Assembly (NCBI GenBank): GCA_009695405.1
Contig: SIAZ01000003.1
Coordinates: 1-32,386, forward strand
Reading direction: 5' to 3'
DNA from: Pedosphaera sp.
GTDB lineage: Bacteria; Verrucomicrobiota; Verrucomicrobiia; Limisphaerales; UBA9464
Length of the DNA stretch: 32,386 nt
Shown: in pieces, positions 1 to 10,072 of the stretch
Position numbering within the stretch: the first letter of the stretch is position 1
How the letters are laid out: each line of letters opens with the position of its first letter
Made by a program: the position numbers and the translations under genes
The notes under the pieces: model-generated
What the model saw: the letters and a program-made list of their open reading frames with translations, nothing else
What the model was told of the DNA's origin: nothing
Databases searched by the model: none

Positions 1-97
1 TCATCACAGGCAAGGTCGTCGCTTCCACATTCCAAACATCTGGCCTTTCAGGCCTTCAAGGCAATGGAAACTCCCGGTTGCTGGAAACCACTGGACC

Positions 98-1243
98 TCA
101 GAGACAACCGATCATGGAGGTCAACCCACTGAAAACGTCGAGGAACCATTTTTCAACTAATGGAAAATCATTCTTATATTTTAAACATCGTTGATGCCAT
201 TCGTTTTTACAAGATGTTACATCCTCCAAAAGTAGTTTATTTATAAACTCCTTACAATCAGAATTAATTGTGATATCATAACGAGAGTGTTTCTTCAATT
301 CTCCTTCATCGTTATTAACCATCACAATTTTTACTTCTGGCGCAAAATTGTTTATATTGTATCCTGTTTGTGGAAGAGATAATCTACTTCCAAGTACTAT
401 TAATAAATCACTGTTTTGTATTACGAAATTTGCGCATCGTTGTCCATATAATCCTGGACATCCAAAGTTATAATCATGATCAAATGGAAGATTATCAATA
501 CCAGACCAAGAAAGTACGACTGGAATTTTTAACTTTTCAATTAATTGTTTTAATTCTGTTTGTGATTTGGATAGTCTTACACCATGCCCAGCAAGAATTA
601 CAGGACGAACAGAATTTTTAACTAAATCTACTACATTTGATAAATTATATTCTTCTTTATAATTTACAGGCAATTCATATCTGATCAAATCTTCTTTATT
701 TAGAATTGCAGACTGCATATCCATTGGAATATCTACCCATACAGGTCCTGGCCTTCCCTCGGTAGTGATATAATATGATTCTTCTAATGAAGACAACAAT
801 TGTGATTTACTTTTAATTATAGTACTAAATTTAACGGTGTCTTTTACCATTTTAGATACATTAAATCCTTGAGTACCCAACATTCTTAAATGTGGATGTT
901 CATTGACATATTTTGCAGATTCTTGACCAGAAATTACGATACAAGGAATTGAATCTGCCCAATTACACAAAACACCAGTAATAGCATTAGATGCACCCGC
1001 ACCAGCGGTAACAATTGCTGCGGTAACTTTTCCTGTTGTTCTATAATACGATCCGGCTGCCATTACAACAGCTTATTCGTGATGCATATAAATTATTTTT
1101 GTATATCCTTTACGTGCAATTGAATTAAATATATAAGAATTTGCTGCTCCAATTATACCAAATACTGTATGTATTTCTTTTTCTTCAAAAAAATCTGCAA
1201 TTAAATCTGCAGCTAAATAATTATTTTCGTTATACTTTACCAT
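98..1243 (-). pseudogene. Acetolactate synthase-like thiamine-diphosphate enzyme, interrupted and 3'-truncated
   Basis: The minus strand from ATG at 1243 reads MVKYNENNYLAADLIADFFEEKEIHTVFGIIGAANSYIFNSIARKGYTKIIYMHHE*AVVMAAGSYYRTTGKVTAAIVTAGAGASNAITG. This is typical ThDP PYR-domain sequence with TAA at 1073-1075. The C-terminal ThDP-binding domain is missing and the last ~18 codons are not AT-rich like the rest. Confidence 0.8.
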
Positions 1244-1336
1244 GTAATATTTTGTTTATAAAAATTGACAATTTCTTTTAATTCTAAGTCAAATTCACAT
1301 TTTGGCGACCATCCAAGACATCTCAATTTGTCATCA
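1237..1336 (-). pseudogene. C-terminal fragment of an NAD-dependent sugar epimerase/dehydratase
   Basis: Translated tail KLRCLGWSPKCEFDLELKEIVNFYKQNITW* resembles the LGW.P...f..gl...v.WY..N ending of extended SDR sugar-nucleotide enzymes. Its stop overlaps the next gene's ATG (ATGGTAA). Confidence 0.55.
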
Positions 1337-1488
1337 TTCGCATTTCCATTGAACGGGTAATACGCAACCAAACCCTCCTTTAGGAATGCGGGTTGAGCCA
1401 GTGCTGATAGGCTAAACAGAAGTCCAACGAGTAGGTTGAACACGGTGATGGGACGCCAACGGATGGGTCTGGTAGACAGAGGGTTCAT
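1337..1488 (-). pseudogene. N-terminal fragment of a secreted LamG/concanavalin-like protein
   Basis: MNPLSTRPIRWRPITVFNLLVGLLFSLSALAQPAFLKEGLVAYYPFNGNANDD: signal peptide followed by the characteristic GLVAYYPFNGNANDxSG LamG start, broken off at about 1336. Confidence 0.6.
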
Positions 1489-2309
1489 AGGTGGGTTGGA
1501 ATGACTTGGTGCTGGTGACTGCTGACCTTTTGGCAATTTGAGCAGAAGCAATGTTGCTAGGAAACCAAGATTTTGACCGTTACAAAAAAAAGGTGCTGGA
1601 AATGCGGATTTCGGGCGGAAACAGCAGTTTTGCCCGTGAAATCGGCACAATAGGGTGGTGGTCGAGTCTACTAGAATGCGGTCCAAGGTGCCCAACAGTT
1701 GCCCAACAAGTCACTGCGCTCAAACGCCTGTAACGCAGCAGCACAAAAATGACTCGCCAAATGCGAAAAACCCCTGTGTTTACGGCACTTCGGTGAACAT
1801 TAGTGATTCCTGTGCGCCGGGAGCTTGACTATAAATGGGCGGATGTTCCCTGTTGTGTAACAGGTTACAAAACCGTGCTCCCAAGGTTTCCAACAACCGA
1901 TTGTGCGAGATCGAATCAAAATATTTTGCAACATCCAACTTCAGAAACCACCCATGCTTCCCAAGGCGAATTCATCTGGATTTGGGAATGGGCTAAAGAC
2001 CCTCTGGCGATCTAACTTTTTATTGACTGAAGGTTCCCTGGGTGCGTCGTGCGTTGTCTGGGTGACGTTTCACGGAAGAGAGTTTTTATTTTAGGGCTTT
2101 TTATCCTTGCCCTCATACATAGCAGGAATTTGCTTTATTGACGCGGAGGGTAAAGTCATGGCAGCGGCGTTTTATAGGCCCTTGCCTTTTGGGTATCCGC
2201 GAATGTGTTCTTGATTGGCCTCCACGGCCACAAACCATCCTACCGAATGCAGGGCATTGACTAATCAGCGACCGGTCGCTTTTGGCGTGGTGAGGTTGTC
2301 GCAGGATCG

Positions 2310-3026
2310 TTAGATGGCCAGGATCGCCACCTCGGTCGGGCCGTCGCCGCTGATGTGCAGCACCTTGCCTTTGGCGTCGAGGATCACGACCCGTTCCTTT
2401 TGAAAAGACATGCCCTCAGTCTGGGTGGCGACGAAGTTCTAGTCCAAGGTGAGCTTGAGGGTGACCACGTGGACGTCAGTAAAACTTTTGTCAGCGAGCT
2501 TGAACTCCTTGTGGAACTTGACGTTGGCGTGGTAGTTAAGGCGACTGGAAGGCTGGGTATAGCGTTTGAGGTTCTGCTTGCCGTATTTTTCAACCAAGTC
2601 CGAATAATAGGCGACGGCGGCGGCGGTGATCGCACAGGGAATACGGATGCCGAGTTGCTCTTTGTACCACCATACCTTGTTTCCGACGGGCAGCAGCGCT
2701 TCTTTCGGCTGGGCCAAGCCGCGCGGGTCGCTGCGGTCGCGGGCATCCGCGGCCTTGCGCAGTTCCTCTTTTGACGGTTGAGCCGCTTCGGCAGCGGCGA
2801 TCATGGCGGACTGCTTGTTATCCGTGGCTTCGCGGCGGATGGAGACTTGGTGTTTCGTCGGGTCGGCCGGCCAATCTCTCGGCTTGAAGTCCGGCAGTAT
2901 GTCTGCCGTAACGGACCCGGAAAACGCGAGCCACGCCATGAACGCGGCAGTCCCAAAGATTGCGGGGCACGATATGGCGCGACGGAACCGCGGCGCCAAT
3001 AGGTGATTTAGGACAAGGAATTCCAT
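2310..3026 (-). pseudogene. Putative secreted protein of unknown function interrupted by one in-frame TAG
   Basis: ORF 2439-3026 has an N-terminal hydrophobic signal. After TAG at 2439-2441 the same frame continues NFVATQTEGMSFQKERVVILDAKGKVLHISGDGPTEVAILAI to TAA at 2310-2312. Confidence 0.5.
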
Positions 3027-3377
3027 CGGGATTTGGGTGTGATCAGTTACGACTTAAATATAGATGACACTCGAAGAAGGATTCGCATAGAAATTATTGG
3101 ATCGCTATAGAGAGCATCTGCGGCGGGATGCAAGGTTGAATTTATTTTGGAGACTTCTCGCCTTCGGATGGCGCGACTTGTTCTGCAAATTGATTCCGAT
3201 CCTACTTTTCTCTGTAAGTTTTTTTAAAAAAGCACAGTTCTATGAAAAATGGAGGATGGCTCCGCACACTGTACAATTAAAAAGATCGCCTGTGATTGAG
3301 TAAATCGATGGCCTGCAATTTTTATCGATTATCACTGAATCGGAATTCTAATCCAAGATTTGGGACAAAAATGCCCT

Positions 3378-4571
3378 ATGAAACGAGCTGACATCCAGAA
3401 AATCCAAGAGGCAGGACTCATCACTGAGGGGCAAGAACAGAAGATTATCTCCCACTTTAATCTCATCGAGGAAGGCAGTTCGTTCTTCGCTATCACTTCC
3501 CTCATCGGTGCGGCGCTGGCGATCACCGGCATCACCCTGCTCATCTCCGCCAACTGGGAGGAAATACCGCGCGGCGTAAAGATTGCTGTTGGACTGGTGC
3601 TCATGCTTGGAGCGCACGGTGCGGGTTGGTGGCTGCGTGAGGTAATGGGTAACTACCGCAAGATCGGTGAGGCGCTAAACTTGATTGGCTCGGGACTGTT
3701 CCTCGCCAACATTGCTCTTATTGGCCAAATTTATCATCTGGTCTCGCGACCGCCCAATGCGTTGCTGCTTTGGCTGGCAGGCATCTCGGCGATGCCATGG
3801 ATTCTGAGGTCCAAGGCTCAACATGTTTTGGTGCTGATCGGTTTCGGCGTTTGGTTCGGAATGGAGATCAACGAACGCGACAGGTTCGCTTATTTCGGCG
3901 GCAATGAGAATCAAATCGTCCTCTATAGCCTTCTAGGAATAATCTATTTGGGCTTCGGTTACGTGCTGCGGCGGACGCGATTTGAAACCTTCGCCAAAGT
4001 CACCGAACAACTCGGCCTTATTACAATGCTGGCGTTCGCATATCCACTCACCTGGGGCATCAATCATGGCCATCACCTGCCCGACGAGCAGGGTTGGATA
4101 TTCATAGTGATCATAGTGATGTGCACAGTGGCGCTCACACTGGTGGTGGCGGGCGCTTCTTCCCTAAAACATCTGGATCGGCAGTGGCGTTGGACTTGGA
4201 GGGGGGCCTTGACAGCATTGGTCGCGTTGTCGGCCGGCCAATTTTATCTTGCACATAGCGAAGTGATCCGTACCGCGGATTCCGGTTATCACTGGATCGC
4301 GGCAACGGTCTTGTTCGTGTTCTGTTTGCTACAGATTCAGGTCGGCCTCCGGGAACGCTCGCGGTTTATGATCAACCTCGGCACCGCTTTTATCGCTCTG
4401 GATATTTTCGCTATCTACATCCGGCTTATAGACTCGATGGCGCGCACTGGGACGATGTTTCTCGCCTCCGGGGTTTTCCTCATTGGATTTGGCGTCTATC
4501 TCGAAAAGAAGCGGCGCAGGCTCATGCAACAGATTAAGCCAGACGGGGCCAACTCGGAGGCCATCGTATGA
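3378..4571 (+). CDS. DUF2157 domain-containing multi-pass membrane protein
   Basis: MKRADIQKIQEAGLITEGQEQKI... followed by GAALAITGITLLISANWEEIPRGVKIAVGL and many TM segments, typical of DUF2157. Start chosen at 3378; the ORF is open from 3360. Confidence 0.85.
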   Translation: MKRADIQKIQEAGLITEGQEQKIISHFNLIEEGSSFFAITSLIGAALAITGITLLISANWEEIPRGVKIAVGLVLMLGAHGAGWWLREVMGNYRKIGEALNLIGSGLFLANIALIGQIYHLVSRPPNALLLWLAGISAMPWILRSKAQHVLVLIGFGVWFGMEINERDRFAYFGGNENQIVLYSLLGIIYLGFGYVLRRTRFETFAKVTEQLGLITMLAFAYPLTWGINHGHHLPDEQGWIFIVIIVMCTVALTLVVAGASSLKHLDRQWRWTWRGALTALVALSAGQFYLAHSEVIRTADSGYHWIAATVLFVFCLLQIQVGLRERSRFMINLGTAFIALDIFAIYIRLIDSMARTGTMFLASGVFLIGFGVYLEKKRRRLMQQIKPDGANSEAIV

Positions 4572-5125
4572 AACTGAGACTTTTCCTCCTCAGTCTCGCG
4601 CTGCAGACCGCTTGGGTTATCGGCACCACCTACCAGCAGGAATACGCGTTGCGCGTGGGCAAGACCGTGCTGCTCGAGGCCGAACTCATTGATCCTCGCG
4701 ATTTGTTGCGTGGCGATTATCTGATCCTCAAGTACCGGATCAATTCCATTCCGGTGGAACGTTTTTTACCGACCGTCAATGCTAACATGGCCGAGGGCAA
4801 AAATATATTTGTCGCGATCGCCCTAAACACCAACGGATTTTATCAAGTTGCGCGTGCTAGCACCAATGAATTCCCGCTGTTAGCAGGTGAGGTTCTCCTC
4901 ATCGGCAAGAGCGCAAGGGGAAATTGGATTAGCACCAACTCAGTTCAGGTTAATTACGGTCTCGAGCGCTACTACGTTGGCGAGGGCCTCGGCAATCCCA
5001 AGGGCAAACTCACGGTGCAGGCCGCTGTACCGTCATCCTCACAACCAATCATCAAGCAGGCTTTCCTAGACGGAACCCCTTACGCTGAGGCAATGAGGAA
5101 ACAGGTCGAGCATTCGGATCGGTAA
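4568..5125 (+). CDS. GDYXXLXY domain-containing protein
   Basis: Contains DPRDLLRGDYLILKY (GDYxxLxY motif). 4-nt ATGA overlap with the DUF2157 gene, a common genomic partner. Confidence 0.87.
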   Translation: MKLRLFLLSLALQTAWVIGTTYQQEYALRVGKTVLLEAELIDPRDLLRGDYLILKYRINSIPVERFLPTVNANMAEGKNIFVAIALNTNGFYQVARASTNEFPLLAGEVLLIGKSARGNWISTNSVQVNYGLERYYVGEGLGNPKGKLTVQAAVPSSSQPIIKQAFLDGTPYAEAMRKQVEHSDR

Positions 5126-5224
5126 AAACGCTGGGGGCGACACCAATCCCCTCTACGAATTGACCCCTTGACGTCGCAAAAAATGATCAGGCGAAAAAAA
5201 CCTCTGATTTTCTGTCTCCAGCGC

Positions 5225-6037
5225 TTAATCCAAGTGCGGGTCAATAAACCGTGGGCACTGACTTAAAAAGCGAACCGGATTTTCATAAATAACCCGGTCG
5301 ATAGCTTTGGGCGACCATCCACGACGACGCATTTCTAAGGCCGTTCTTGGAATTGCCAAGGGGACACTCTCGCCCCAATCACACGCCGAGTTCATCCAAA
5401 GGCGCTCACTGCCATAGAGATCTAAAATATCAACGGCTCTGGCCGGACTACACTTGCTGATTGGATACAAGGTCATCCCTGCCCAATGGCCGCGCTCCAA
5501 AACTTGGCGGACGGTATGTTCCTCCACATGGTCGATCAAAACTCGTTCAGGTCGAATTCGAGCATCCGCTCTTAAGACGTCTAGTATTAGCTGAGTTCCT
5601 TTCAGCTTATCCTCCAGATGTGGCGTGTGAACGAGGATCAACTGATTCTCTCGAGCGGCGAGGTCAATGTGCTGCTCTAACACTTTCAACTCATTGCGGG
5701 TATTCTTGTTCAACCCAATTTCACCAATCCCCAAAACCGTCGGTGCCCCCAAGAATTCTGGGATCACTTGTAGGACGTCTTCCGCTAACTTGACGTCCTC
5801 CGATTCCTTCGGATTGATGCATAGCCAGCAGTAGTGAGGCAGTCCATATTTGGCGGCTCTCGCCGGTTCGTACTCAGTTAATTGCCGAAAGTAATCTCGA
5901 AAACCGTCAGATGAAGATCGATCGAAGCCAGCCCAAAAAGCAGGTTCACACACCGCCGCACACCCTGCGGTAACCATATCCAAGTAGTCATCCGTTGTCC
6001 GGTTGACCATGTGTCCGTGAGGTTCAATATAGCGCAT
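5225..6037 (-). CDS. TatD-like metal-dependent hydrolase (possibly of the EboB type)
   Basis: N-terminal EPHGHM metal motif, VLGIGEIGLNK, LILVHTPH, VLIDHVEEHT and a C-terminal acidic NSACDWG motif in amidohydrolase/TatD order. Confidence 0.72.
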   Translation of the reverse strand: MRYIEPHGHMVNRTTDDYLDMVTAGCAAVCEPAFWAGFDRSSSDGFRDYFRQLTEYEPARAAKYGLPHYCWLCINPKESEDVKLAEDVLQVIPEFLGAPTVLGIGEIGLNKNTRNELKVLEQHIDLAARENQLILVHTPHLEDKLKGTQLILDVLRADARIRPERVLIDHVEEHTVRQVLERGHWAGMTLYPISKCSPARAVDILDLYGSERLWMNSACDWGESVPLAIPRTALEMRRRGWSPKAIDRVIYENPVRFLSQCPRFIDPHLD

Positions 6038-6239
6038 CGGATTTGGAAAATCAGTGAATCAACAAGTAAGTTCCCCTGCGGTCCTTCAGTTTCAGTCTCA
6101 GTCTGTCCAATCAGGAACCTCAGCAAACACTCTCAGTCATCGTTTTTTGAAACAATGAACAGGTATTAGTGATTCGGCAAGATCCCCTCCAGATTTTGAT
6201 CTGACACGTCCACATAGTTCGGCTCTCTCCCCTTCTCAA

Positions 6240-7442
6240 TCAGGCATTTTCGAGACTGTCTCCCGCCCGTTGTGCCCATCGTAATTTCGCCGAAGCCGAG
6301 CGCGGATTGGCTCGGATTTCTTCAGGACTAGGTCGAGTTATTCCGTCGGCGATAACCTCATAAAGACCGTTTCTTAAGCCCTCTTGAAAGGCTTTTTTAA
6401 CCCGTCGATCTTCGCCAGAATGAAAGGTCAGAATGGCGACCCGACCTCCAGGAAAAAGGCACAGAGGCAGCTGACGTAATAAGGCATCTAGGACACCAAA
6501 TTCATCATTCACTTCGATTCGCACAGCCTGAAATATCCGGCGTATGCGTGCATCGGCCTCAACTTTGTCTTGGGTCAATCGATGATCTCGCAAAACTTGA
6601 TTGATAATCCCCGAAAGCTGACGGGTTCGCAGGATAGGCTGAGTCGTCCGTGCCGCCACAATTTCCCGCGCCAAAAGAGCCGCCGCCGGCTCATCCGCAT
6701 TCTCCTCCAAGGCTGCTGCCAAAGCTATTTCAGTTATCGAGGCCAACCAATCGGCAGCCGAAAGGCCGCGGGTTGGATTGAACCGCAAATCCAGAGGTCC
6801 ATCCGCCTTAAAACTGAACCCTCGGGAAGGGTCATCGAGTTGCATGGATGACACACCTAGATCGAGCAAAATAGCATCCGCGCCTGCTAATCCATGCGCT
6901 CTTAATCCGGCGGCGAGTCCAGCGAAATTGCTGCGCACCGGCGTAAAGACATCCGCCCCAAAACCGAGGGCACCTAATCGCTCGACGGTTCGTGGCTGTT
7001 CCAGCGGATCGACATCAAAGCCCAATAACCGCCCGCCGGGAACAATCCGTGCTAGCAGTTCACGGGCATGTCCCCCAAACCCGAGGGTGCCATCAGCGAC
7101 CGTGTCGCCGGGTTCCAATTCTAAAAGCTCCAAGATTTCATGCACAAGAATCGGGCGGTGTGTTCCTGCCAAAGTTTTGCCTGAAGCTTCGATCTTAGCA
7201 ATTTCTAGGGCATACCGTTGAGGATCCCGCTCTTTATACTTTTCCTCAAATCGACGCGGATTCTTTCCAACATATCGGACTCGACGCGCCGACCGAACCG
7301 GAGTCGTTGTTGGTATTTCATCTGCACCGACTGGATTCTTCTGAGTTTCAGAATTCATAAAAGAAGGAACATCCAAGGAGCGCGACGAGCGCGCTACGGG
7401 AGGGATGCCAGAGTTAGGATGAAGCTGAGACTCAACTGACAT
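6240..7442 (-). CDS. rsmH: 16S rRNA (cytosine(1402)-N(4))-methyltransferase RsmH
   Basis: HRPILVHEILELLELEPGDTVADGTLGFGGHARELLA, ADAILLDLGVSSMQLDDPSRGFSFKADGPLDLRF and AILTFHSGEDRRVKKAF are diagnostic RsmH/MraW motifs. Confidence 0.95.
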   Translation of the reverse strand: MSVESQLHPNSGIPPVARSSRSLDVPSFMNSETQKNPVGADEIPTTTPVRSARRVRYVGKNPRRFEEKYKERDPQRYALEIAKIEASGKTLAGTHRPILVHEILELLELEPGDTVADGTLGFGGHARELLARIVPGGRLLGFDVDPLEQPRTVERLGALGFGADVFTPVRSNFAGLAAGLRAHGLAGADAILLDLGVSSMQLDDPSRGFSFKADGPLDLRFNPTRGLSAADWLASITEIALAAALEENADEPAAALLAREIVAARTTQPILRTRQLSGIINQVLRDHRLTQDKVEADARIRRIFQAVRIEVNDEFGVLDALLRQLPLCLFPGGRVAILTFHSGEDRRVKKAFQEGLRNGLYEVIADGITRPSPEEIRANPRSASAKLRWAQRAGDSLENA

Positions 7443-7445
7443 TCC

Positions 7446-8522
7446 CTAATCGAAAGCCGCCTTCAGGTCGGCAACAAAACTGTGAATATCCTCCTCGCGG
7501 GTATCCCACGAGCACATTAAACGACAACCACCATCGCCGATAAAATTGTAGAATAGCCAACCCTTAGCCCACAATTTTTGGATGATTGGCTTTGGTAAAT
7601 CGACAAAAACGCTGTTCACCTGACGAGGAAAAAGAAGGGTTGCGCCCGGAATATCGACGATCAGTGACTGCATCAGAGCGGCCATGGAATTGGCATGGAC
7701 CGCATGACGCAACCACACTCCATTTTGCAGCATCCCCAGCCACGGGGCTGACATAAACCTCATTTTTGAGCAAAGCTGCCCAGCTTGTTTGGCTCGATAA
7801 GCAAATTCATCGGCCAATCCTAAATTAAAGAAGACCACCGTTTCTCCGACATGAATCCCGTTCTTAGTTCCGCCAAAGGAGAGGACATCCACTCCCGCTT
7901 GCCAAGTTAGTTCCCTTGGAGCCACTCCGAGAGCGGATACGGCGTTGGCAAAGCGGGCCCCGTCCATGTGATAACGCAGGCCGAGTTTCTTACTCATAGC
8001 CCCGATCGCCCTCAACTCTTGAGGCGTGTACACGGTGCCCACTTCGGTCGGTTGGGTGACCGTGACCACTTTAGGTTTTGGATAGTGAATATCGGACCGT
8101 CGCCGCACGGCATCCTCCATGCCATCAGGAGTTAATTTGCCATGAGCACCCGGCAGTAACAGGAGCTTAGATCCATTGCTGAAAAACTCGGGTGCCCCGC
8201 ACTCATCCTTTTCTACATGCGCCACCTCATGACACAAGACACTATGATAACTCTGACAACAGGTGGCCAAAGCCAACGAATTTGCGGCAGTTCCATTGAA
8301 GACAAAGAAGACTTCGCACGGTGTCTCAAAAACTTCTCGAATCAGATCCGCAGCGCGCTGAGTCCATTGATCATCCCCATAAGCTCGTTCATGATTCTGA
8401 TTCGCCTCAGCGAGTGCTGCCCATGCTTCTGGGGTAATTCCTGCATAATTATCCGAAGCAAAGTGTCGGCGCGGGCCGGTTGTCGCGGCATTCATAGAAC
8501 GATTGGATTGGATCAGACTCAT
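7446..8522 (-). CDS. Low-specificity L-threonine aldolase-family PLP enzyme
   Basis: HFASDNYAGITPEAW, ERAYGDD, HVEKDECGAPEFF, YHMDGARFANA and DVLSFGGTKNG (PLP-Lys motif). Start chosen at 8522; ORF open to 8612. Confidence 0.9.
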   Translation of the reverse strand: MSLIQSNRSMNAATTGPRRHFASDNYAGITPEAWAALAEANQNHERAYGDDQWTQRAADLIREVFETPCEVFFVFNGTAANSLALATCCQSYHSVLCHEVAHVEKDECGAPEFFSNGSKLLLLPGAHGKLTPDGMEDAVRRRSDIHYPKPKVVTVTQPTEVGTVYTPQELRAIGAMSKKLGLRYHMDGARFANAVSALGVAPRELTWQAGVDVLSFGGTKNGIHVGETVVFFNLGLADEFAYRAKQAGQLCSKMRFMSAPWLGMLQNGVWLRHAVHANSMAALMQSLIVDIPGATLLFPRQVNSVFVDLPKPIIQKLWAKGWLFYNFIGDGGCRLMCSWDTREEDIHSFVADLKAAFD

Positions 8523-8653
8523 GGCGCAAAAAACTTCGACTAAAACTATATTTATCAAGTGAGCATAACAGATAAAAAAAGGAGCCGGGCGAACCCAGAT
8601 CTTTGCGGTCAAAAGTCGCTACTTGAAACAGCAGCTTGGCCCACCGACACCCA

Positions 8654-9928
8654 TTAAGCGCGAGGTGCCAGTTTCTTCTCCACTGGGCTCTTCACAAGGA
8701 CAGTGTACTGTGGTAGCCCGTTCTTATGCGGTATTTGAACCTGACCCTCAATCAAGGGGGAGGCGTACTCGATGAAGGCCGCATTGGGCAAGAAACCATC
8801 TTCACTGATCCACTCGCGCGGTATGAAATGTTCTACGTTGGCGATATTCTCCAGAGGTTCGAGCCCAATTTCCCATCGATAAAGAGCAGAATTCAGCCGG
8901 ACAATTTTTGGCATTAAACCAGACTTCCCACCGATAGCAGCCCGCACTGCGGCTAGGCCACAAGCAAAAGCCTCGTCTACATCCGTTTGGCTGGCATAGT
9001 GAGCAGCTGCCCGTTGAGCATAGCCCAACTTCACCGTGCGTGTTTTCAAGTTCAGTTTCCCTTGAACAAGAGTCGCCAAGGCTTCGGCAGCACCTGATAG
9101 CACAGCGTGTCCAAAGGCATCGAGACGGGCCTTGTCAGCCCCAATTTCTTCGCCTGCCTGATTCTTGACCCCTTCGCCACAGACCACGATACAATATTTA
9201 TGTTCAGCAACGGTTGCCTTCACGCGGGCAAGAAAGGCGGCTTCGTCTAGGGGAATCTCAGGCAACAAAATAATATGAGGTGCATTGGCGGGATTGCCCT
9301 GCTTCGCCAAGACCGTTCCTGCCGCAATCCAACCTGCCGCACGCCCCATCACTTCAATGATACAGCACGAACCGTCGTCGGTGGCCATGGAGCCAACATC
9401 CAATCCTATTTCAGCGACCGTGACTGCATTGTACTTGATGGCTGAACCGTAGCCTGGGCAATGGTCGGTTGCCGGAAGATCATTATCGATGGTCTTTGGA
9501 ACGCCCATCACACTCATCTCATAGCCTCGCTTGATCGCTTCCAGATGGATCTTATGAACGGTATCCTGCGAATCATTGCCGCCCGCATAGAAAAAGAAGC
9601 GGATGTTATGAGCCGCAAAGACCTCGAAAAGGCGGTCCATTTCTTGTGCTGCCTTCTCCGGCTTGTTTTTGAAATCAATCTTGTAGCGACAGGTGCCGAG
9701 CGCGGCAGCCGGCGTGTTCTTCAAGCCTTCGATGGACTTGGATAGTTCATCGTTAATGTCAATCAAGTCCTCATTGAGAATACCTAGAATGCCATTCAGG
9801 CCTCCATAGATCTCCTCAATGCATTCATGATGCCCAGCTTCGGTAATAACCCCAGCGATCGAGGCGTTAATGACACTGGTGGGGCCACCAGACTGGGCGA
9901 CGAGAAGATTTCCAATGAGTTCTGCCAT
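8654..9928 (-). CDS. 6-phosphofructokinase, PPi-type (diphosphate--fructose-6-phosphate 1-phosphotransferase)
   Basis: LLVAQSGGPTSVINASIAG, GGNDSQDT, PKTIDNDLP (Lys in the PKTIDND motif is associated with PPi use) and EVMGRAAGWIA. Start at ATG 9928. Confidence 0.88.
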   Translation of the reverse strand: MAELIGNLLVAQSGGPTSVINASIAGVITEAGHHECIEEIYGGLNGILGILNEDLIDINDELSKSIEGLKNTPAAALGTCRYKIDFKNKPEKAAQEMDRLFEVFAAHNIRFFFYAGGNDSQDTVHKIHLEAIKRGYEMSVMGVPKTIDNDLPATDHCPGYGSAIKYNAVTVAEIGLDVGSMATDDGSCCIIEVMGRAAGWIAAGTVLAKQGNPANAPHIILLPEIPLDEAAFLARVKATVAEHKYCIVVCGEGVKNQAGEEIGADKARLDAFGHAVLSGAAEALATLVQGKLNLKTRTVKLGYAQRAAAHYASQTDVDEAFACGLAAVRAAIGGKSGLMPKIVRLNSALYRWEIGLEPLENIANVEHFIPREWISEDGFLPNAAFIEYASPLIEGQVQIPHKNGLPQYTVLVKSPVEKKLAPRA

Positions 9929-10072
9929 ACAATTTAAGAGCGGTAAGTGTGCCTTGCCGAGGCTCGAGCGGCAAGCGGCGAATCGCAACCTTGCCCTAGC
10001 TTGCTCACTTCATTGGCGTCTTTAGCTATTTCCAACTCCCTTTCCTTGTTTTTTTTTGCACCCTTCGGCGAC

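Noticed and set aside
1640-1800. Possible integrase tail or tRNA-like attachment site in the low-coding region
   Set aside because: Reading frames are short and broken, and no cloverleaf or integrase motif could be supported by eye.
2355-2774. Plus-strand 139-aa ORF
   Set aside because: Antisense to the more protein-like minus-strand gene with a signal peptide (2310-3026).
3100-3330. Possible small gene or ncRNA before the DUF2157 gene
   Set aside because: The 68-aa ORF has no recognisable features; AT-rich intergenic sequence explains it.
5225-6037. Ebo-type gene cluster around the TatD-like gene
   Set aside because: No other Ebo genes (prenyltransferase, sugar-phosphate cyclase, TIM-barrel isomerase) are nearby.
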